The position numbers and the translations under genes were made by a program. Under the pieces are notes generated by a model. That model had not been told where the DNA came from. It searched no databases and saw only the letters and a program-made list of their open reading frames with translations. DNA of 64,000 bases. It comes from Streptomyces sp. R33 (GTDB lineage: Bacteria > Actinomycetota > Actinomycetes > Streptomycetales > Streptomycetaceae). Where the stretch lies: assembly GCF_041200175.1 (NCBI RefSeq), contig NZ_CP165727.1, positions 5,831,501 through 5,895,500 on the forward strand, given 5' to 3'. Each line of letters opens with the position of its first letter. Position 1 is the first letter of the stretch. Below are positions 44,014-52,881 of this stretch, one piece after another.

Positions 44014-44468
44014 GACTTGACCGCCGTGGTGGACGCGCCGGAGCGGGTGAAGGTCGCCGACCAGCTGACCTCGTCGTTGTTGCCGCCGCCCTGGTCACCG
44101 AGCGAAACACGGGCCTGCGTCCACACCACCCACGTGGTGTCGGTGACGTGGGCGTACCGGAACCCGGTCAGCGAGTCGGGGCCGAGGCGCTCGTTCATCC
44201 CCTCGACGATCGTCTGACCAGGGTCGAGGGCGAAGCTGACCGGGTCCCGCAGCCGGAACCCCTCGATCGTCAAGGTCTTGCCGATCTGCATCTTGTAGCT
44301 CTCGGCGTTGCCTGCGCTGCCGAACGTGGTCGTATCGGTGGTCTCCTCCTCCTCCGACTTGGTGAAGGTATTGATGCCGCCGATCGCGATGTCGACCCAC
44401 GTTCCGGGCGCGGTGTAGTCCTCGATCTGGAAGCGCACGTCGCGCGCGTTGTACTTCTGCACTGCCAT
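44010..44468 (-). CDS. Major tail tube protein
   Basis: 152 residues. MAVQKYNARDVRFQIEDYTA and TFGSAGNAESYKMQIGKTLT, GFRYAHVTDTTWVVWTQARV are typical of actinophage tail tube proteins: beta-rich, no cysteines. Expected to be the most abundant tail protein. A short hairpin (about 44495-44520) precedes the gene. It overlaps the chaperone gene by 4 bases, which is standard for this pair. Confidence 0.85.
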   Translation of the reverse strand: MAVQKYNARDVRFQIEDYTAPGTWVDIAIGGINTFTKSEEEETTDTTTFGSAGNAESYKMQIGKTLTIEGFRLRDPVSFALDPGQTIVEGMNERLGPDSLTGFRYAHVTDTTWVVWTQARVSLGDQGGGNNDEVSWSATFTRSGASTTAVKS

Positions 44469-44536
44469 GGCGTTCTCCTCCGGGCATGGCGAGGAGCCCG
44501 CTCGGCAGCGCCGGCGGGCTGAAAGGGTGGGGTGGG

Positions 44537-44959
44537 TCAGACGCGGTGCGCGGTCACGCTGCGGACCTGCATCCGCAGGTTGCAGACGTGCTCGTGGCGC
44601 CGGTTCTCGTCGGTGCCGATGCTCGCGACAGCGGCATTCGCGCGCGCGAGCAGCAGATAGGTGCCGTCGGGGAGGGTGGTCTCGCCGAGGCCGTGCAGCT
44701 CGGAGCGGATCGCCTCGCAGCGCTGCCGCGACACCCGCGGGTCAGTGGTGCCGCGGACCCGCACCTGCACCGGGACGTCGTCGTAGCCGATCTGACTGTC
44801 GGCCTCGGCGCCGTCGTCGTAAATCGTCAGGACGACGCAGACGTCCGGGGTGGACGGCAGAGCCTCGAGGAACAGGTCGCCGGCGGTTCCGGTCGGGTCG
44901 TACACGCCGAGGCCCTGCCCGGCCAGATACCGGGCGAGGCCGTCAAGGAGGTCAGCCAC
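44537..44959 (-). CDS. Tail terminator/minor capsid-like protein
   Basis: 140 residues: MADLLDGLARYLAGQGLGVY, VCVVLTIYDDGAEADSQIGY and VQVRVRGTTDPRVSRQRCEA match the actinophage 'minor capsid' family now regarded as tail terminators. It caps the tail tube and joins it to the head. Overlaps the previous gene by 8 bases. Assignment from pattern and position just before the tail tube gene. Confidence 0.7.
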   Translation of the reverse strand: MADLLDGLARYLAGQGLGVYDPTGTAGDLFLEALPSTPDVCVVLTIYDDGAEADSQIGYDDVPVQVRVRGTTDPRVSRQRCEAIRSELHGLGETTLPDGTYLLLARANAAVASIGTDENRRHEHVCNLRMQVRSVTAHRV

Positions 44960-45305
44960 GCAGCCACCTCCGCAGGGACACCGCCATCAGCGCGAGCATG
45001 ATGTCCTTGTCCCGGTTGTAGGGGATCTCCAGGTACTTCGCGCTCCGGCCCGGCTTGTGCTTCCAGGTCAGCTCTTCATGCTGCCGGCGGGCGTACACCG
45101 TGTCGTAGGTCACGAAGCCGTTCATCCCGGCCCGGACGACCCTCCCGGACCGTTCGAGCGTCCCCTCATCGAGCGGGACCAGCTTGCGGGACTCGGCGAG
45201 GAGGTGCTCCAGAGCTTTTTGGAGGCCCTCCTCCGCTGCCGCGCGACCGCGGGTGGTGGCGCCGAGGCGGCCGCCCTCCCACCGCATCCGTACGTACTGG
45301 CTCAC
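44952..45305 (-). CDS. HK97 gp10-like head-tail joining protein
   Basis: 117 residues. Two parts recall the HK97 gp10/neck family: the N-terminal helical EEGLQKALEHLLAESRKLVP and VPLDEGTLERSGRVV, then VTYDTVYARRQHEELTWKHK. Overlaps its neighbours on both sides (4 and 8 bases). Function is inferred from position between the head-closure and tail-terminator genes. Confidence 0.7.
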   Translation of the reverse strand: MSQYVRMRWEGGRLGATTRGRAAAEEGLQKALEHLLAESRKLVPLDEGTLERSGRVVRAGMNGFVTYDTVYARRQHEELTWKHKPGRSAKYLEIPYNRDKDIMLALMAVSLRRWLRG

Positions 45306-45619
45306 GTGAGGGTCACCTCCCGGTGGTCCGGGGTCGGCAGCCCGCCGCCGTCATGCAGTGCGGAGGTGATGACGGATGCCGTCCGGCCGGTGTGGGTCGT
45401 CACCCTGCTTTCAGGAGGGCAGTCCTGGGTGGGGAGCAGGTAGACGGTCGTGCTGGACACGACCTCCTCGCCGTCCCGGTTCCGGACTGTGCGTACCTTC
45501 TCCTCGACGAAGGCCCGCGCGGTGACCGGGGCCGCGTACAGCGGGCTGTAGGCGGAGTCCCCGATGTACGCCTCGATGGTGACCGTGTGCCGGAGCAGCC
45601 AGCCCGGAATCGTGCTCAC
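45302..45619 (-). CDS. Head closure / head-tail connector protein
   Basis: 105 residues from GTG 45619, overlapping the preceding stop in GTGA. The start VSTIPGWLLRHTVTIEAYIG and the later VRTVRNRDGEEVVSSTTVYL are typical of small beta-barrel head-closure proteins (SPP1 gp16 type). The frame stays open upstream, but that part is antisense-like. Confidence 0.65.
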   Translation of the reverse strand: MSTIPGWLLRHTVTIEAYIGDSAYSPLYAAPVTARAFVEEKVRTVRNRDGEEVVSSTTVYLLPTQDCPPESRVTTHTGRTASVITSALHDGGGLPTPDHREVTLT

Positions 45620-46032
45620 CAGGCCACCGCCCCGATCTGGATGCGGTCCGGGGTGAGGTCCGGGGCCCGGAGCGCGTCCCACACTGCGGGGGCGATCTGC
45701 CGGGCCGGGGAGTCGTCGCCGGACACCGCGGTCACGGACCGGCTCAGGGTGACCGAGCCGATCTGTACGGAGCCGTATCCGACGCCGGCCGCCCCGGTGA
45801 TGTCGCCGACCTCGATGCCCCATTGAGCCTGCGCGCACACCGCGTCAGCGAACGCCGCGGCAACCACCGTGTCGGTGGGGAGCCCGGCGTCGGACACGGT
45901 GTACGCGCACAGCCGGAACACCTGCGCGTCGAGGAACTGCGAGGCCCGGGCGAGCCGGTAGTCGATGTCGGGCGGGGCGGTGGCGCCGGTGTACGTCTCG
46001 TACTGGTCGGCGGTGGCGTAGATGCGGGCCAC
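45616..46032 (-). CDS. Head-tail adaptor protein
   Basis: 138 residues from GTG 46032 with GGAGG seven bases upstream. Helical: IYATADQYETYTGATAPPDI, YRLARASQFLDAQVFRLCAY, then AAFADAVCAQAQWGIEVGDI. This resembles phage DNA-packaging/adaptor proteins (gp6/gp15 class) encoded after the capsid. Overlaps the head-closure gene by 4 bases. Confidence 0.7.
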   Translation of the reverse strand: MARIYATADQYETYTGATAPPDIDYRLARASQFLDAQVFRLCAYTVSDAGLPTDTVVAAAFADAVCAQAQWGIEVGDITGAAGVGYGSVQIGSVTLSRSVTAVSGDDSPARQIAPAVWDALRAPDLTPDRIQIGAVAW

Positions 46033-46043
46033 GTGGCCACCTC

Positions 46044-46550
46044 CTACGCGCTGGAGCCGATGATCACGATGTCGTACGTCACCGACGTGCTGCCCGCGCT
46101 GTTGGCGATCTTCAGGATGTCGCCGGTGCCCGCAGTGACCGCATACGTCGTGGCGTCCGCCGCGCCCGCGAACAGCGCCAGGCCGGCGCCCGGGCGGAGC
46201 GTGATGGTCCCGGTCGCGTTGAGCGCCGTGATCCACGGGTTCGTACCCGCCCCGACCACTACGTTGTTGGTGTTCGCCGCGGCCGCCGAGATGACGATCG
46301 CCTTGATCTTCGCGAACGTCAGCGTCGCCCCGTAGATGTCCACGAGGCTGCCCGCAAGGTCGATATCCTCCGTCGCGGACGCGGCGAGCGTACGGGTGTC
46401 GGCGAACCTGAGGTCGGCCTTGCCGGCGCCGGTCCCCGACGCGAGATACGCGCCGTACCGCTTGGACAGGTTGTCCGCCGCGGTCGAGAGGTCGGCGGTC
46501 TTGGTGTAGATCCCATCGACTGTGACGCCGATCGTGCTGGTCAGAGCCAT
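46044..46550 (-). CDS. Structural phage protein, hypothetical
   Basis: 168 residues, Ala/Thr/Gly-rich beta protein (MALTSTIGVTVDGIYTKTAD, NPWITALNATGTITLRPGAG). The repeating beta pattern suggests a virion component such as a decoration or spike protein. No family recognised. Its ATG overlaps the stop of the 98-residue gene. Confidence 0.65.
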   Translation of the reverse strand: MALTSTIGVTVDGIYTKTADLSTAADNLSKRYGAYLASGTGAGKADLRFADTRTLAASATEDIDLAGSLVDIYGATLTFAKIKAIVISAAAANTNNVVVGAGTNPWITALNATGTITLRPGAGLALFAGAADATTYAVTAGTGDILKIANSAGSTSVTYDIVIIGSSA

Positions 46551-46846
46551 CAGGACTCACCTCCGTAGGCGTCGATCAGGTCCTGCTTGGTCATGGCCTC
46601 GGCCTCGTCGGCATCGGCGCCGTTCGCGATGGCCCAGCCCACCCACAGGGCCTTGGCTGCGGACTGGGGCGGCTGCTCGACCGGAGGGGCGACCGTTTCC
46701 GGGCCGCCCTCCTCGTACGGGCTGCCGTCTTCGTTGACGCGGCGCAGGTGGCCCTTGGCCAGCCGCTCCGCGATGCCCTCGGGGAGCGGCAGGTCCATCG
46801 CGTGGATCCCGCCGCCCTCCCCGAGAATGTGGATCGTCTCGGCCAT
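46550..46846 (-). CDS. Small acidic phage protein with SAP-like end
   Basis: 98 residues. Starts MAETIHILGEGGGIHAMDLP, has a Pro-rich middle, and ends ADADEAEAMTKQDLIDAYGG, a helix-extended-helix (SAP/HeH-like) pattern often found in connectors near phage capsid genes. Precise role unknown. Confidence 0.65.
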   Translation of the reverse strand: MAETIHILGEGGGIHAMDLPLPEGIAERLAKGHLRRVNEDGSPYEEGGPETVAPPVEQPPQSAAKALWVGWAIANGADADEAEAMTKQDLIDAYGGES

Positions 46847-46847
46847 G

Positions 46848-47213
46848 TCAGGTGTTCCTCGGCACTCGGAACGCGGTCATGGTCATCGCGACGGACGTCT
46901 CGACGATCAGGGACCCGTCGGACTGGAGGAACCGGCCGGACTCGAACGGGCCGATCCACTGCGTGCCGCTGTTGGCGACGGTCACAGCCAGGTTGCCCTG
47001 GCCGGACGCGATGGCCAGCGGCTGCGTGCCCGCGAGCACGGTGGCCGTGCCGGAGCCGCCGGACGCGTTGGACAGACGCAGAAGGGTCAGCTCCGGCCGG
47101 GCTGCGGACACCTGCCCGCCGTTGCCGGCGCCCGACGATACGGCCGTGCCGGCCGGGTCGGAGAGGTTGGAGTTGGAGACGAGGGTGCTGTACGCGACAG
47201 CGGTGCGTGCCAT
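46848..47213 (-). CDS. Putative head decoration protein
   Basis: 121 residues, small beta-rich protein (MARTAVAYSTLVSNSNLSDP; ATVLAGTQPLAIASGQGNLA; TQWIGPFESGRFLQSDGSLI) encoded directly after the capsid gene. Size, composition and place match decoration or capsid-stabilising proteins of siphoviruses. Not confirmed by a named family. Confidence 0.6.
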   Translation of the reverse strand: MARTAVAYSTLVSNSNLSDPAGTAVSSGAGNGGQVSAARPELTLLRLSNASGGSGTATVLAGTQPLAIASGQGNLAVTVANSGTQWIGPFESGRFLQSDGSLIVETSVAMTMTAFRVPRNT

Positions 47214-47227
47214 GGTCAGTTCTCCGA

Positions 47228-48079
47228 TCAGGTCTGCGAGGCCAGCGCGGTGGCGATGGCGTCGGGGCGGACGACCTTGGCGCCGTACAGGGTCAGGCCC
47301 TTGATGGCGTCGGAGAAACTGTTCTCCGGGCGGTAGGCCTCGGTCTTGTTGATCTGCTCCGCGAAGCTGATCGCGGTGCTGTTGCCGGCCTGCACGACGT
47401 AGTCGTCGCCGGTGGGGTTGGGGGCGTTGTTCGAGACGACGATGTCGAAGCCAGCGGCGCGGCCGACCATGCCGTTGCGCAGGCCCTCGCTGGTGCCGGA
47501 GGCGTCGACACGGATGAACCGGTCGTCGCGGAGCGCGCGGCCGTGCAGCCAGGGCGGGATGACGCAGTAGCGGCCCGCGGCGGGCACGTTGGCCTCGTCG
47601 AGCTTCACCTTCAGCGGTACGAGGATGCTGTCATAGAACGAGGTCGGGCTGGCGGTCGTGACCGCGACGGTGCCGAGCTGGTTCGCGGACTGTGCCTGCG
47701 TGTAAAGGCCGGCGACGTACTGGTCCACGACGTCGGCGAGGGCGTAGGCGGCCTCGCTCATGCCCTGGGTCATGACGTTGCCGCGGGCCTGCCGGGCGTC
47801 GACGTCATCGACCTTGAACGCGAAGTACTTCGCCTGGTCGATGGTCAGGGTGCGCTGCGCGTCGGTCAGCTCTTCGGGGGTGATGGTGGTCGAGTTCGGC
47901 ACGTAGGTGCCGATCGTCGGCCGGGAGATCGAGGTGATGCGGACCGTATCTCCGGCCTCGCTGATCTCGCCTTCGTAGTCGCGGTTCACGATGCCGGGGC
48001 CTGCGTAGACCAGGGACTTGCGCAGGGCCACGAGGAGCCTGGCGGACCAGATCTCCGGGCGGAAACGAACGATGGCCAC
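47228..48079 (-). CDS. Major capsid protein
   Basis: 283 residues. MAIVRFRPEIWSARLLVALR, then NRDYEGEISEAGDTVRITSI, VDDVDARQARGNVMTQ and YCVIPPWLHGRALRDDRFIR are typical of actinophage HK97-fold coat proteins (P22-coat-like group). Forms the icosahedral shell. Position after the scaffold gene supports the call. Confidence 0.87.
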   Translation of the reverse strand: MAIVRFRPEIWSARLLVALRKSLVYAGPGIVNRDYEGEISEAGDTVRITSISRPTIGTYVPNSTTITPEELTDAQRTLTIDQAKYFAFKVDDVDARQARGNVMTQGMSEAAYALADVVDQYVAGLYTQAQSANQLGTVAVTTASPTSFYDSILVPLKVKLDEANVPAAGRYCVIPPWLHGRALRDDRFIRVDASGTSEGLRNGMVGRAAGFDIVVSNNAPNPTGDDYVVQAGNSTAISFAEQINKTEAYRPENSFSDAIKGLTLYGAKVVRPDAIATALASQT

Positions 48080-48097
48080 GGGGGCCCTCCTTGGGAG

Positions 48098-48835
48098 TTA
48101 GCCGCCCAGCAGGTTCCGCAGGAGCCCCTTGTCCTGGGCTTCTACGATCTGCTCGGCGGTCATGCGGGAGAGGTCGTCCTCGGTCAGCTGCCGAGGGTCG
48201 GAGCCGCCTCCACCGGAGAGGTCAGCGCCACCGCGTGCCGGTCCGGCCGGGGTCGCGGAGAGGATCGGGTTGGCGGCGACGGCCGCCTTGGCCGCGGCCA
48301 CCAGGGCTGCGGAGTCTGTGGGGTCGATGTCCTTGACGGACTGGAGGAAGGACATCGAGTCGCGGAGCGCGGCGGGGTTGGCGCCGTGCTCGGCTGCGGT
48401 CTCGTAGAGGGCGGCGCGGACGAGGGCGTCGCGGCGCTCGGTCTGCGCGGCGGTCAAGCTGGCCTGGAGGGCGTCCGCGTCGGGCTTGTCGCCGAGCTGG
48501 ATACCGGCGGCCTTCAGCTGGTCGAGGAGGCCGGTGTAGCGGGCGTCCTGGGCCTGCTCGGACTCACGGAGCTTGGTCCGCCAGGACGCGTTCTCCTTGC
48601 GGAGGTTGTCGACGTACGCGGCGTCGTACATCCGTGGCTGGTCCCCGGCGGGCGGCGTGCCTCCGCCTCCGTCGCCGGCCGGGGCGCCGTCACCGGTCCC
48701 GCCGTCGCCGCCGCTGGCAGATCCGGAGCCGGCGCCGTCCCCTCCGTCGGCATAGAAGACCGGGGAGAAAGGGGTGCGGCCGTAGGGGTGCGTCCAGCCG
48801 GGCGCGGGCGTACGGGCGAGGGTGCGGATGCGCAT
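48098..48835 (-). CDS. Capsid scaffolding protein
   Basis: 245 residues from ATG 48835 with AGGAGG upstream. Gly/Asp-rich disordered N-terminus (DGGDGAGSGSASGGDGGTGD), helical middle (YVDNLRKENASWRTKLRESE) and a C-terminal helical end (EDDLSRMTAEQIVEAQDKGL). This is the layout of phage scaffolding proteins that nucleate procapsid assembly. Directly upstream of the capsid gene. Confidence 0.8.
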   Translation of the reverse strand: MRIRTLARTPAPGWTHPYGRTPFSPVFYADGGDGAGSGSASGGDGGTGDGAPAGDGGGGTPPAGDQPRMYDAAYVDNLRKENASWRTKLRESEQAQDARYTGLLDQLKAAGIQLGDKPDADALQASLTAAQTERRDALVRAALYETAAEHGANPAALRDSMSFLQSVKDIDPTDSAALVAAAKAAVAANPILSATPAGPARGGADLSGGGGSDPRQLTEDDLSRMTAEQIVEAQDKGLLRNLLGG

Positions 48836-48887
48836 GGGGTGCCCTCCTGGGGCGGTGGGGGCCCGCACCGGGCGGGCCATGGGGTGT

Positions 48888-50036
48888 TCAGCGCGCGCGG
48901 CCGATCTGCTCGCGCGCCGACTTGCGGTCGATGTGCTCGTGCGCTGCGACGTGGGCCCGGGCGGCGGCCTGCCACTCGCGGACCTTCGCGGCGGCCTTGC
49001 GGCGGGCCACGTCGTCTATCGCGGCGGCCTGCGCCCGCTTCCAGCGGCGGATGTGCCGCTCGATGGCACGCTGGCGCTGCGTGTCGGCGTAGCTGGTGCC
49101 CGGGGTCGCGTGGTGCGGCGGCCGGGTCGTCACGCCAGGCAGGTACAGGGACAGGGAGTGCCGGCAGTTGGGGTGGAACAGGCCCGCCGCGCGCGCTTCC
49201 GGCAGGCTGCCCGCGATGTGCACGGCGACGGTCTCCGGGGGCCGGAGCAGGCCGCGCAGTCCGCTCGGCTGGACGGCGTGCTCGGTGCGCACTGTGCGGG
49301 GGCCGGGCGGGCCTTGCAGGGACAGGACTTCGCCCTCCCACTGCGCGCAGAGCGGGCACTCCAGCGGGGCATCCGAGACGATGACGAGCCCCTGGCCGAC
49401 TTCGGCCATGGCGTCGATGTGGCCCTCGATCGCGGCCCGCGCGGTGACGGAGCGGACGGCCATCTCGGCGTAGGCGGCCATCTCCCAGGGTCGGCCGGCG
49501 GAGTCGACGAACCCGGTGACTCCGCGGCGTGCGAACTCGTCGAGGGCCCGCTGGCTGGCCTCGCGGCGGGTGATGCCGGTCAGCAGCTGCGTTCCGGCGG
49601 CGCGGGAGGAGACGCCCCGGAAGACGTCGAGGACGGCGCGGGTGATGCGCTGGTACAGCGGGCGGGTGTCGTCGGCGTACGACGCGGCCAGCCGGTCCAC
49701 GGCCGGCGCATTGGGCAGGACCCGGCGGGCATGGAGTTCGCGGCCGATGTCGAGCGCGCCGAGCTCGGCCACCGCGGCCTGTCGGCCCCGCCCGTAGGCG
49801 GTCGCGAGGGCCTCGGCGACGCGCCCGTTGGCGTCACGCTGAAGTGCGCGCGCGACCGTCTCGACAGCTTGCCGCAGGTCCCCGATCGACCTCAGCTTGA
49901 TCTCGGCCCAGCGGGGGCTGTCGATGCCCTCGGCGAGGGCTTCGCGGAGCTTGGTGATCAGGGCCAGCTCGGCGTCCTCGTACAGCATGGTGATCGCTGC
50001 GGCGAGGTCCTCGGCCATGGCGGGGGAGACGGGCAT
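48888..50036 (-). CDS. MuF-like minor capsid protein
   Basis: 382 residues from ATG 50036, overlapping the portal stop (TGATG). Helical N-terminal half, then the minor-capsid pattern with conserved Cys/His: ECPLCAQWEGEVLSLQG and LFHPNCRHSLSLYLPGV. A basic helical C-terminus follows. MuF-type proteins enter the virion near the portal and sometimes carry toxic C-terminal domains; none is evident here. Confidence 0.85.
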   Translation of the reverse strand: MPVSPAMAEDLAAAITMLYEDAELALITKLREALAEGIDSPRWAEIKLRSIGDLRQAVETVARALQRDANGRVAEALATAYGRGRQAAVAELGALDIGRELHARRVLPNAPAVDRLAASYADDTRPLYQRITRAVLDVFRGVSSRAAGTQLLTGITRREASQRALDEFARRGVTGFVDSAGRPWEMAAYAEMAVRSVTARAAIEGHIDAMAEVGQGLVIVSDAPLECPLCAQWEGEVLSLQGPPGPRTVRTEHAVQPSGLRGLLRPPETVAVHIAGSLPEARAAGLFHPNCRHSLSLYLPGVTTRPPHHATPGTSYADTQRQRAIERHIRRWKRAQAAAIDDVARRKAAAKVREWQAAARAHVAAHEHIDRKSAREQIGRAR

Positions 50037-51607
50037 CAGGCCGCCCCCCCACCACCAAATCCGGGCGCGCCTGGCCCTTCGGCGCCAGTCGCCACCGGGT
50101 CGGACAGCATCCGACCGGACTCCGCCAGGATCTTGTCCGCCTCGGCGGTGATCTGCGCGTCCTCCCAGTCCGGATGCTGCATGCGCACCAGGGTCTCGGT
50201 GGACGCCGCTTCGCCGCGGCGCAGCAGCTCCACCGTGGTCGCGATGGTCTGCGGGTCCTCCGAGACGCTGTCTCCGAACTCGATCTCGGGGCGCTGCGGG
50301 GTCACTGTGGAGCCGAACACCGCCTTGTCGATGGCCAGGAGTGTCTCGATGGCCTCGGCCAGCGCCGGCCGCCAGTACACGATCTTCCGGTTGCGGGTCG
50401 TGAACGACTGCCGCTCGCGGGCGACGACCTCGGTCGCGGTGACCGCGGTCTGGCCCTGCTCGCCGAAGGACTGCGCGCTGTAGCCGGCCGTGCGGAGGAT
50501 CTGCTCGACCAGGTCCTGCGCGGTGTCGCGGTGCTCGGCCACTCGGATCGCGAACTGCACCGGGGTGATCATCGCGGAGTCGCCGGAGCGGGGCAGCAGG
50601 TTCAGGTCGGAGTAGATTTGGCGGTCCGCGTCGAAGGTGGAGCCCTGGCCGGGGCCGGCCGACTCCAGGTACGCCCTCGGCACGATGATGCGGGCCTTGC
50701 CGAGGTGGACGTCCCGCATCCACGACGAGTACACCTCGTCGAGCGCATCGAGCAGCGGCTCGGCGCCCGCGATGTCCGGGCGGCCGAGGTGAGCGGCGGC
50801 GGGGATGCCGCGCCAGATTCGGTTGGGCCGCATGTTCGGCACGTAGGTGGCCGTGAGCTGCTTGATCCCGGTGGGGATCGCGTCACCGTCCGGCCCCAGG
50901 ACGGCGGCCAGCCCGGCTGTGGCCGGCTGGTCGGTCAGCGGGATGCGTACGCCGAGCTCGTCGCGGGTGCCCTGGTAGAGGCCGTGCAGGATGAACCCGG
51001 GCTCATGCCGCTCCAGGTGCCGGACGACGTGGTCGCCGTCGGCCTCCAGGATCCGCCAGAACGTGACCGCCGCCAGCCGTCCCCACTGCCACTCGGGGAC
51101 GGCGTGACTGGCGGGGTGCACGTCGAGCCAGGGCGCCGGGTACAGGGTGCGGTCCCACACGGTCCGCAGGTACACACCGCCGAGCGCGCAGGCCAGTTCG
51201 GCCGCCTCCAGGAGAGTGCCGTGCAGGCCGTCGTCGACGAGGTCGTCGAGGCGGTCGTTCGTGGCCTTGTCCTCGCTGCTCACGGTGGGCGGCTCGGAGA
51301 ACAGCAGCGCTGACCCGGTGGTGGCGATGTCCGAGGCGAGCGGGACGTGCAGCTTGGACCGGCGCTCGCCGGGAGGCGTCGACGAGCCCCAGAACCAGCG
51401 GGACACCGCGCGACCGACGCGACCGCGGAGCCCGCCCCGTTCGGAGGCGTAAAACCCGGTGCCGCCGGGGTCGGTGCCGACCTGCCCGCCGTAGATGGAG
51501 GACAGGACGTCCGGGTCGCCGCAGTACCAGGCGTCCCACACTGCGGTCTTGTCGCGTACCGCGTCGAGCTCGGCCGGCGGCCACGGGCCACCCGAGGGCA
51601 GAGCCAT
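50036..51607 (-). CDS. Portal protein
   Basis: 523 residues from ATG 51607, overlapping the terminase stop (TGATG). SPP1/actinophage-type portal: WDAWYCGDPDVLSSIYGG, KLHVPLASDIATTGSALLFS, the stem-crown region AITPVQFAIRVAEHRDTAQD-like helix and the C-terminal SETLV-type helical domain. Forms the dodecameric DNA channel. A possible start 39 bases upstream lies inside terL and is not needed. Confidence 0.88.
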   Translation of the reverse strand: MALPSGGPWPPAELDAVRDKTAVWDAWYCGDPDVLSSIYGGQVGTDPGGTGFYASERGGLRGRVGRAVSRWFWGSSTPPGERRSKLHVPLASDIATTGSALLFSEPPTVSSEDKATNDRLDDLVDDGLHGTLLEAAELACALGGVYLRTVWDRTLYPAPWLDVHPASHAVPEWQWGRLAAVTFWRILEADGDHVVRHLERHEPGFILHGLYQGTRDELGVRIPLTDQPATAGLAAVLGPDGDAIPTGIKQLTATYVPNMRPNRIWRGIPAAAHLGRPDIAGAEPLLDALDEVYSSWMRDVHLGKARIIVPRAYLESAGPGQGSTFDADRQIYSDLNLLPRSGDSAMITPVQFAIRVAEHRDTAQDLVEQILRTAGYSAQSFGEQGQTAVTATEVVARERQSFTTRNRKIVYWRPALAEAIETLLAIDKAVFGSTVTPQRPEIEFGDSVSEDPQTIATTVELLRRGEAASTETLVRMQHPDWEDAQITAEADKILAESGRMLSDPVATGAEGPGAPGFGGGGAA

Positions 51608-52881
51608 CACGCCACCTCCAGCAGGGTCGGAATGTGCGGCCGCCACAGGGCCTCGGTCGTGCGGACGCCGTAGCGGAGCGCGTCACAGGAGTGGTCGTCC
51701 AGCTTGATCGGGGCGTCCTCGCCCTTCTCGGCCTTGTCGTCGTCCCAGGAGTAGCCCGGGATCTCCTCGATCAGGCCGCGCGCGGATGCGTGGATCCGGA
51801 GCCGGTCCCCAGCGAACAGCGAGCCCACCGTGCGGATCCCGTCCAGCACAGCGTTGTCGGCCGGGGTGACGCCGGAGACACCGTCGCGGTGCAGCTGCTC
51901 GATGTACGAGGCGGCGGAGGGGTCCACGACGGTCCATTCGGGGCGGACGCCGAGGACGTTGGTCTGCGGGTGCGGTACGCCCTGGAGCCAGGCCCGGCGG
52001 GCTGCGCTGTACTCCGCGTCGGTCTTCTTCCGGCGCTCGGCGCGGGAGTCCCACCGGTACTCGGAGACCACGTACAGGCGGTTGTCGGTGCCGAGGCCGA
52101 TCAGGAGGTCGGAGTAGGGGTTGGTGGTGCCGTAGTCGATGGCGTCGCACAGCCAGCGGGTGATGTGCGGAACGTCGGTGACGACGTGGCGGGCCTCGTC
52201 GAAGCTGTCGTAAATCGCGCCCTCGGCCTGGACCCAGTGGCCGAGGATGTTCCGCCGGTAGAACAGGCCGGTGTACGTGCTCTTCAGGGCCGAGACGTAG
52301 GCCGGGTCCAGGAACGGGTTGTCATCAAGGCGGAAATGCCACGTCCGCAGCCGGGTCTCGGCGGCGCGGCGGAGGTAGTCCCGCTTCACCCAGTGCCCCG
52401 GGTTGTCGGGGTTGGTGGTGGCGAAGATCTGGGCGCCGGGGACGGAGCAGCGGGCGACGAGCTGGTCGAAGAAGGGCTTCGGCAGGGTGGTCAGCTCGTC
52501 GGCGTAGCCGCCGGCGCAGGTCATGCCGCGGATCTTCGGCTCGGCCTTGGCGTCGTTCGCGCCGAGGACGTGCACGGCCCGGCCGAGAATGTATGCGATG
52601 GCCGCGCCGTTGGTGTACTTGACCTGCTGGGCCAGCTCGCCGAACAGGTCGGGGTTCATGAGCGGGGCGATGATGTTGCGGTACAGGCTGTCGCGGGTTC
52701 GGCCGACCATGACGAGTTCACCGCCGGTCGGCGCGTCTGCGACGTAGCAGAGCCAGCGGATCAGGCTGGCAATCGTCTTCCCGGAGCGGACCGAGCCCTC
52801 CCACAAGTTGATGCGGGCCGTGCTCTGGACGATGGACAGGAGCTGCTTACGGGACAGCGGCAGGTCATCCGGGATCTCCAC
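51607..52881 (-). CDS. terL: Terminase large subunit
   Basis: 424 residues from GTG 52881 (VEIPDDLPLSRKQLLSIVQS). ATPase Walker A-like WEGSVRSGKT (28-36) and the acidic Walker B-like region YADELTTLP; the nuclease domain in the C-terminal half has CDAIDYGTTNPYSDLLIG and KLDDHSCDALRYG-type acidic residues. Packages DNA through the portal. The gene overlaps terS by 17 bases. The frame is open far upstream, but only as antisense of terS and beyond. Confidence 0.92.
   Translation of the reverse strand: MEIPDDLPLSRKQLLSIVQSTARINLWEGSVRSGKTIASLIRWLCYVADAPTGGELVMVGRTRDSLYRNIIAPLMNPDLFGELAQQVKYTNGAAIAYILGRAVHVLGANDAKAEPKIRGMTCAGGYADELTTLPKPFFDQLVARCSVPGAQIFATTNPDNPGHWVKRDYLRRAAETRLRTWHFRLDDNPFLDPAYVSALKSTYTGLFYRRNILGHWVQAEGAIYDSFDEARHVVTDVPHITRWLCDAIDYGTTNPYSDLLIGLGTDNRLYVVSEYRWDSRAERRKKTDAEYSAARRAWLQGVPHPQTNVLGVRPEWTVVDPSAASYIEQLHRDGVSGVTPADNAVLDGIRTVGSLFAGDRLRIHASARGLIEEIPGYSWDDDKAEKGEDAPIKLDDHSCDALRYGVRTTEALWRPHIPTLLEVA

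Noticed and set aside
48888..50036. Toxin domain at the C-terminus of the MuF-like protein
   Set aside because: The C-terminal region is a short basic helix without an enzyme motif.
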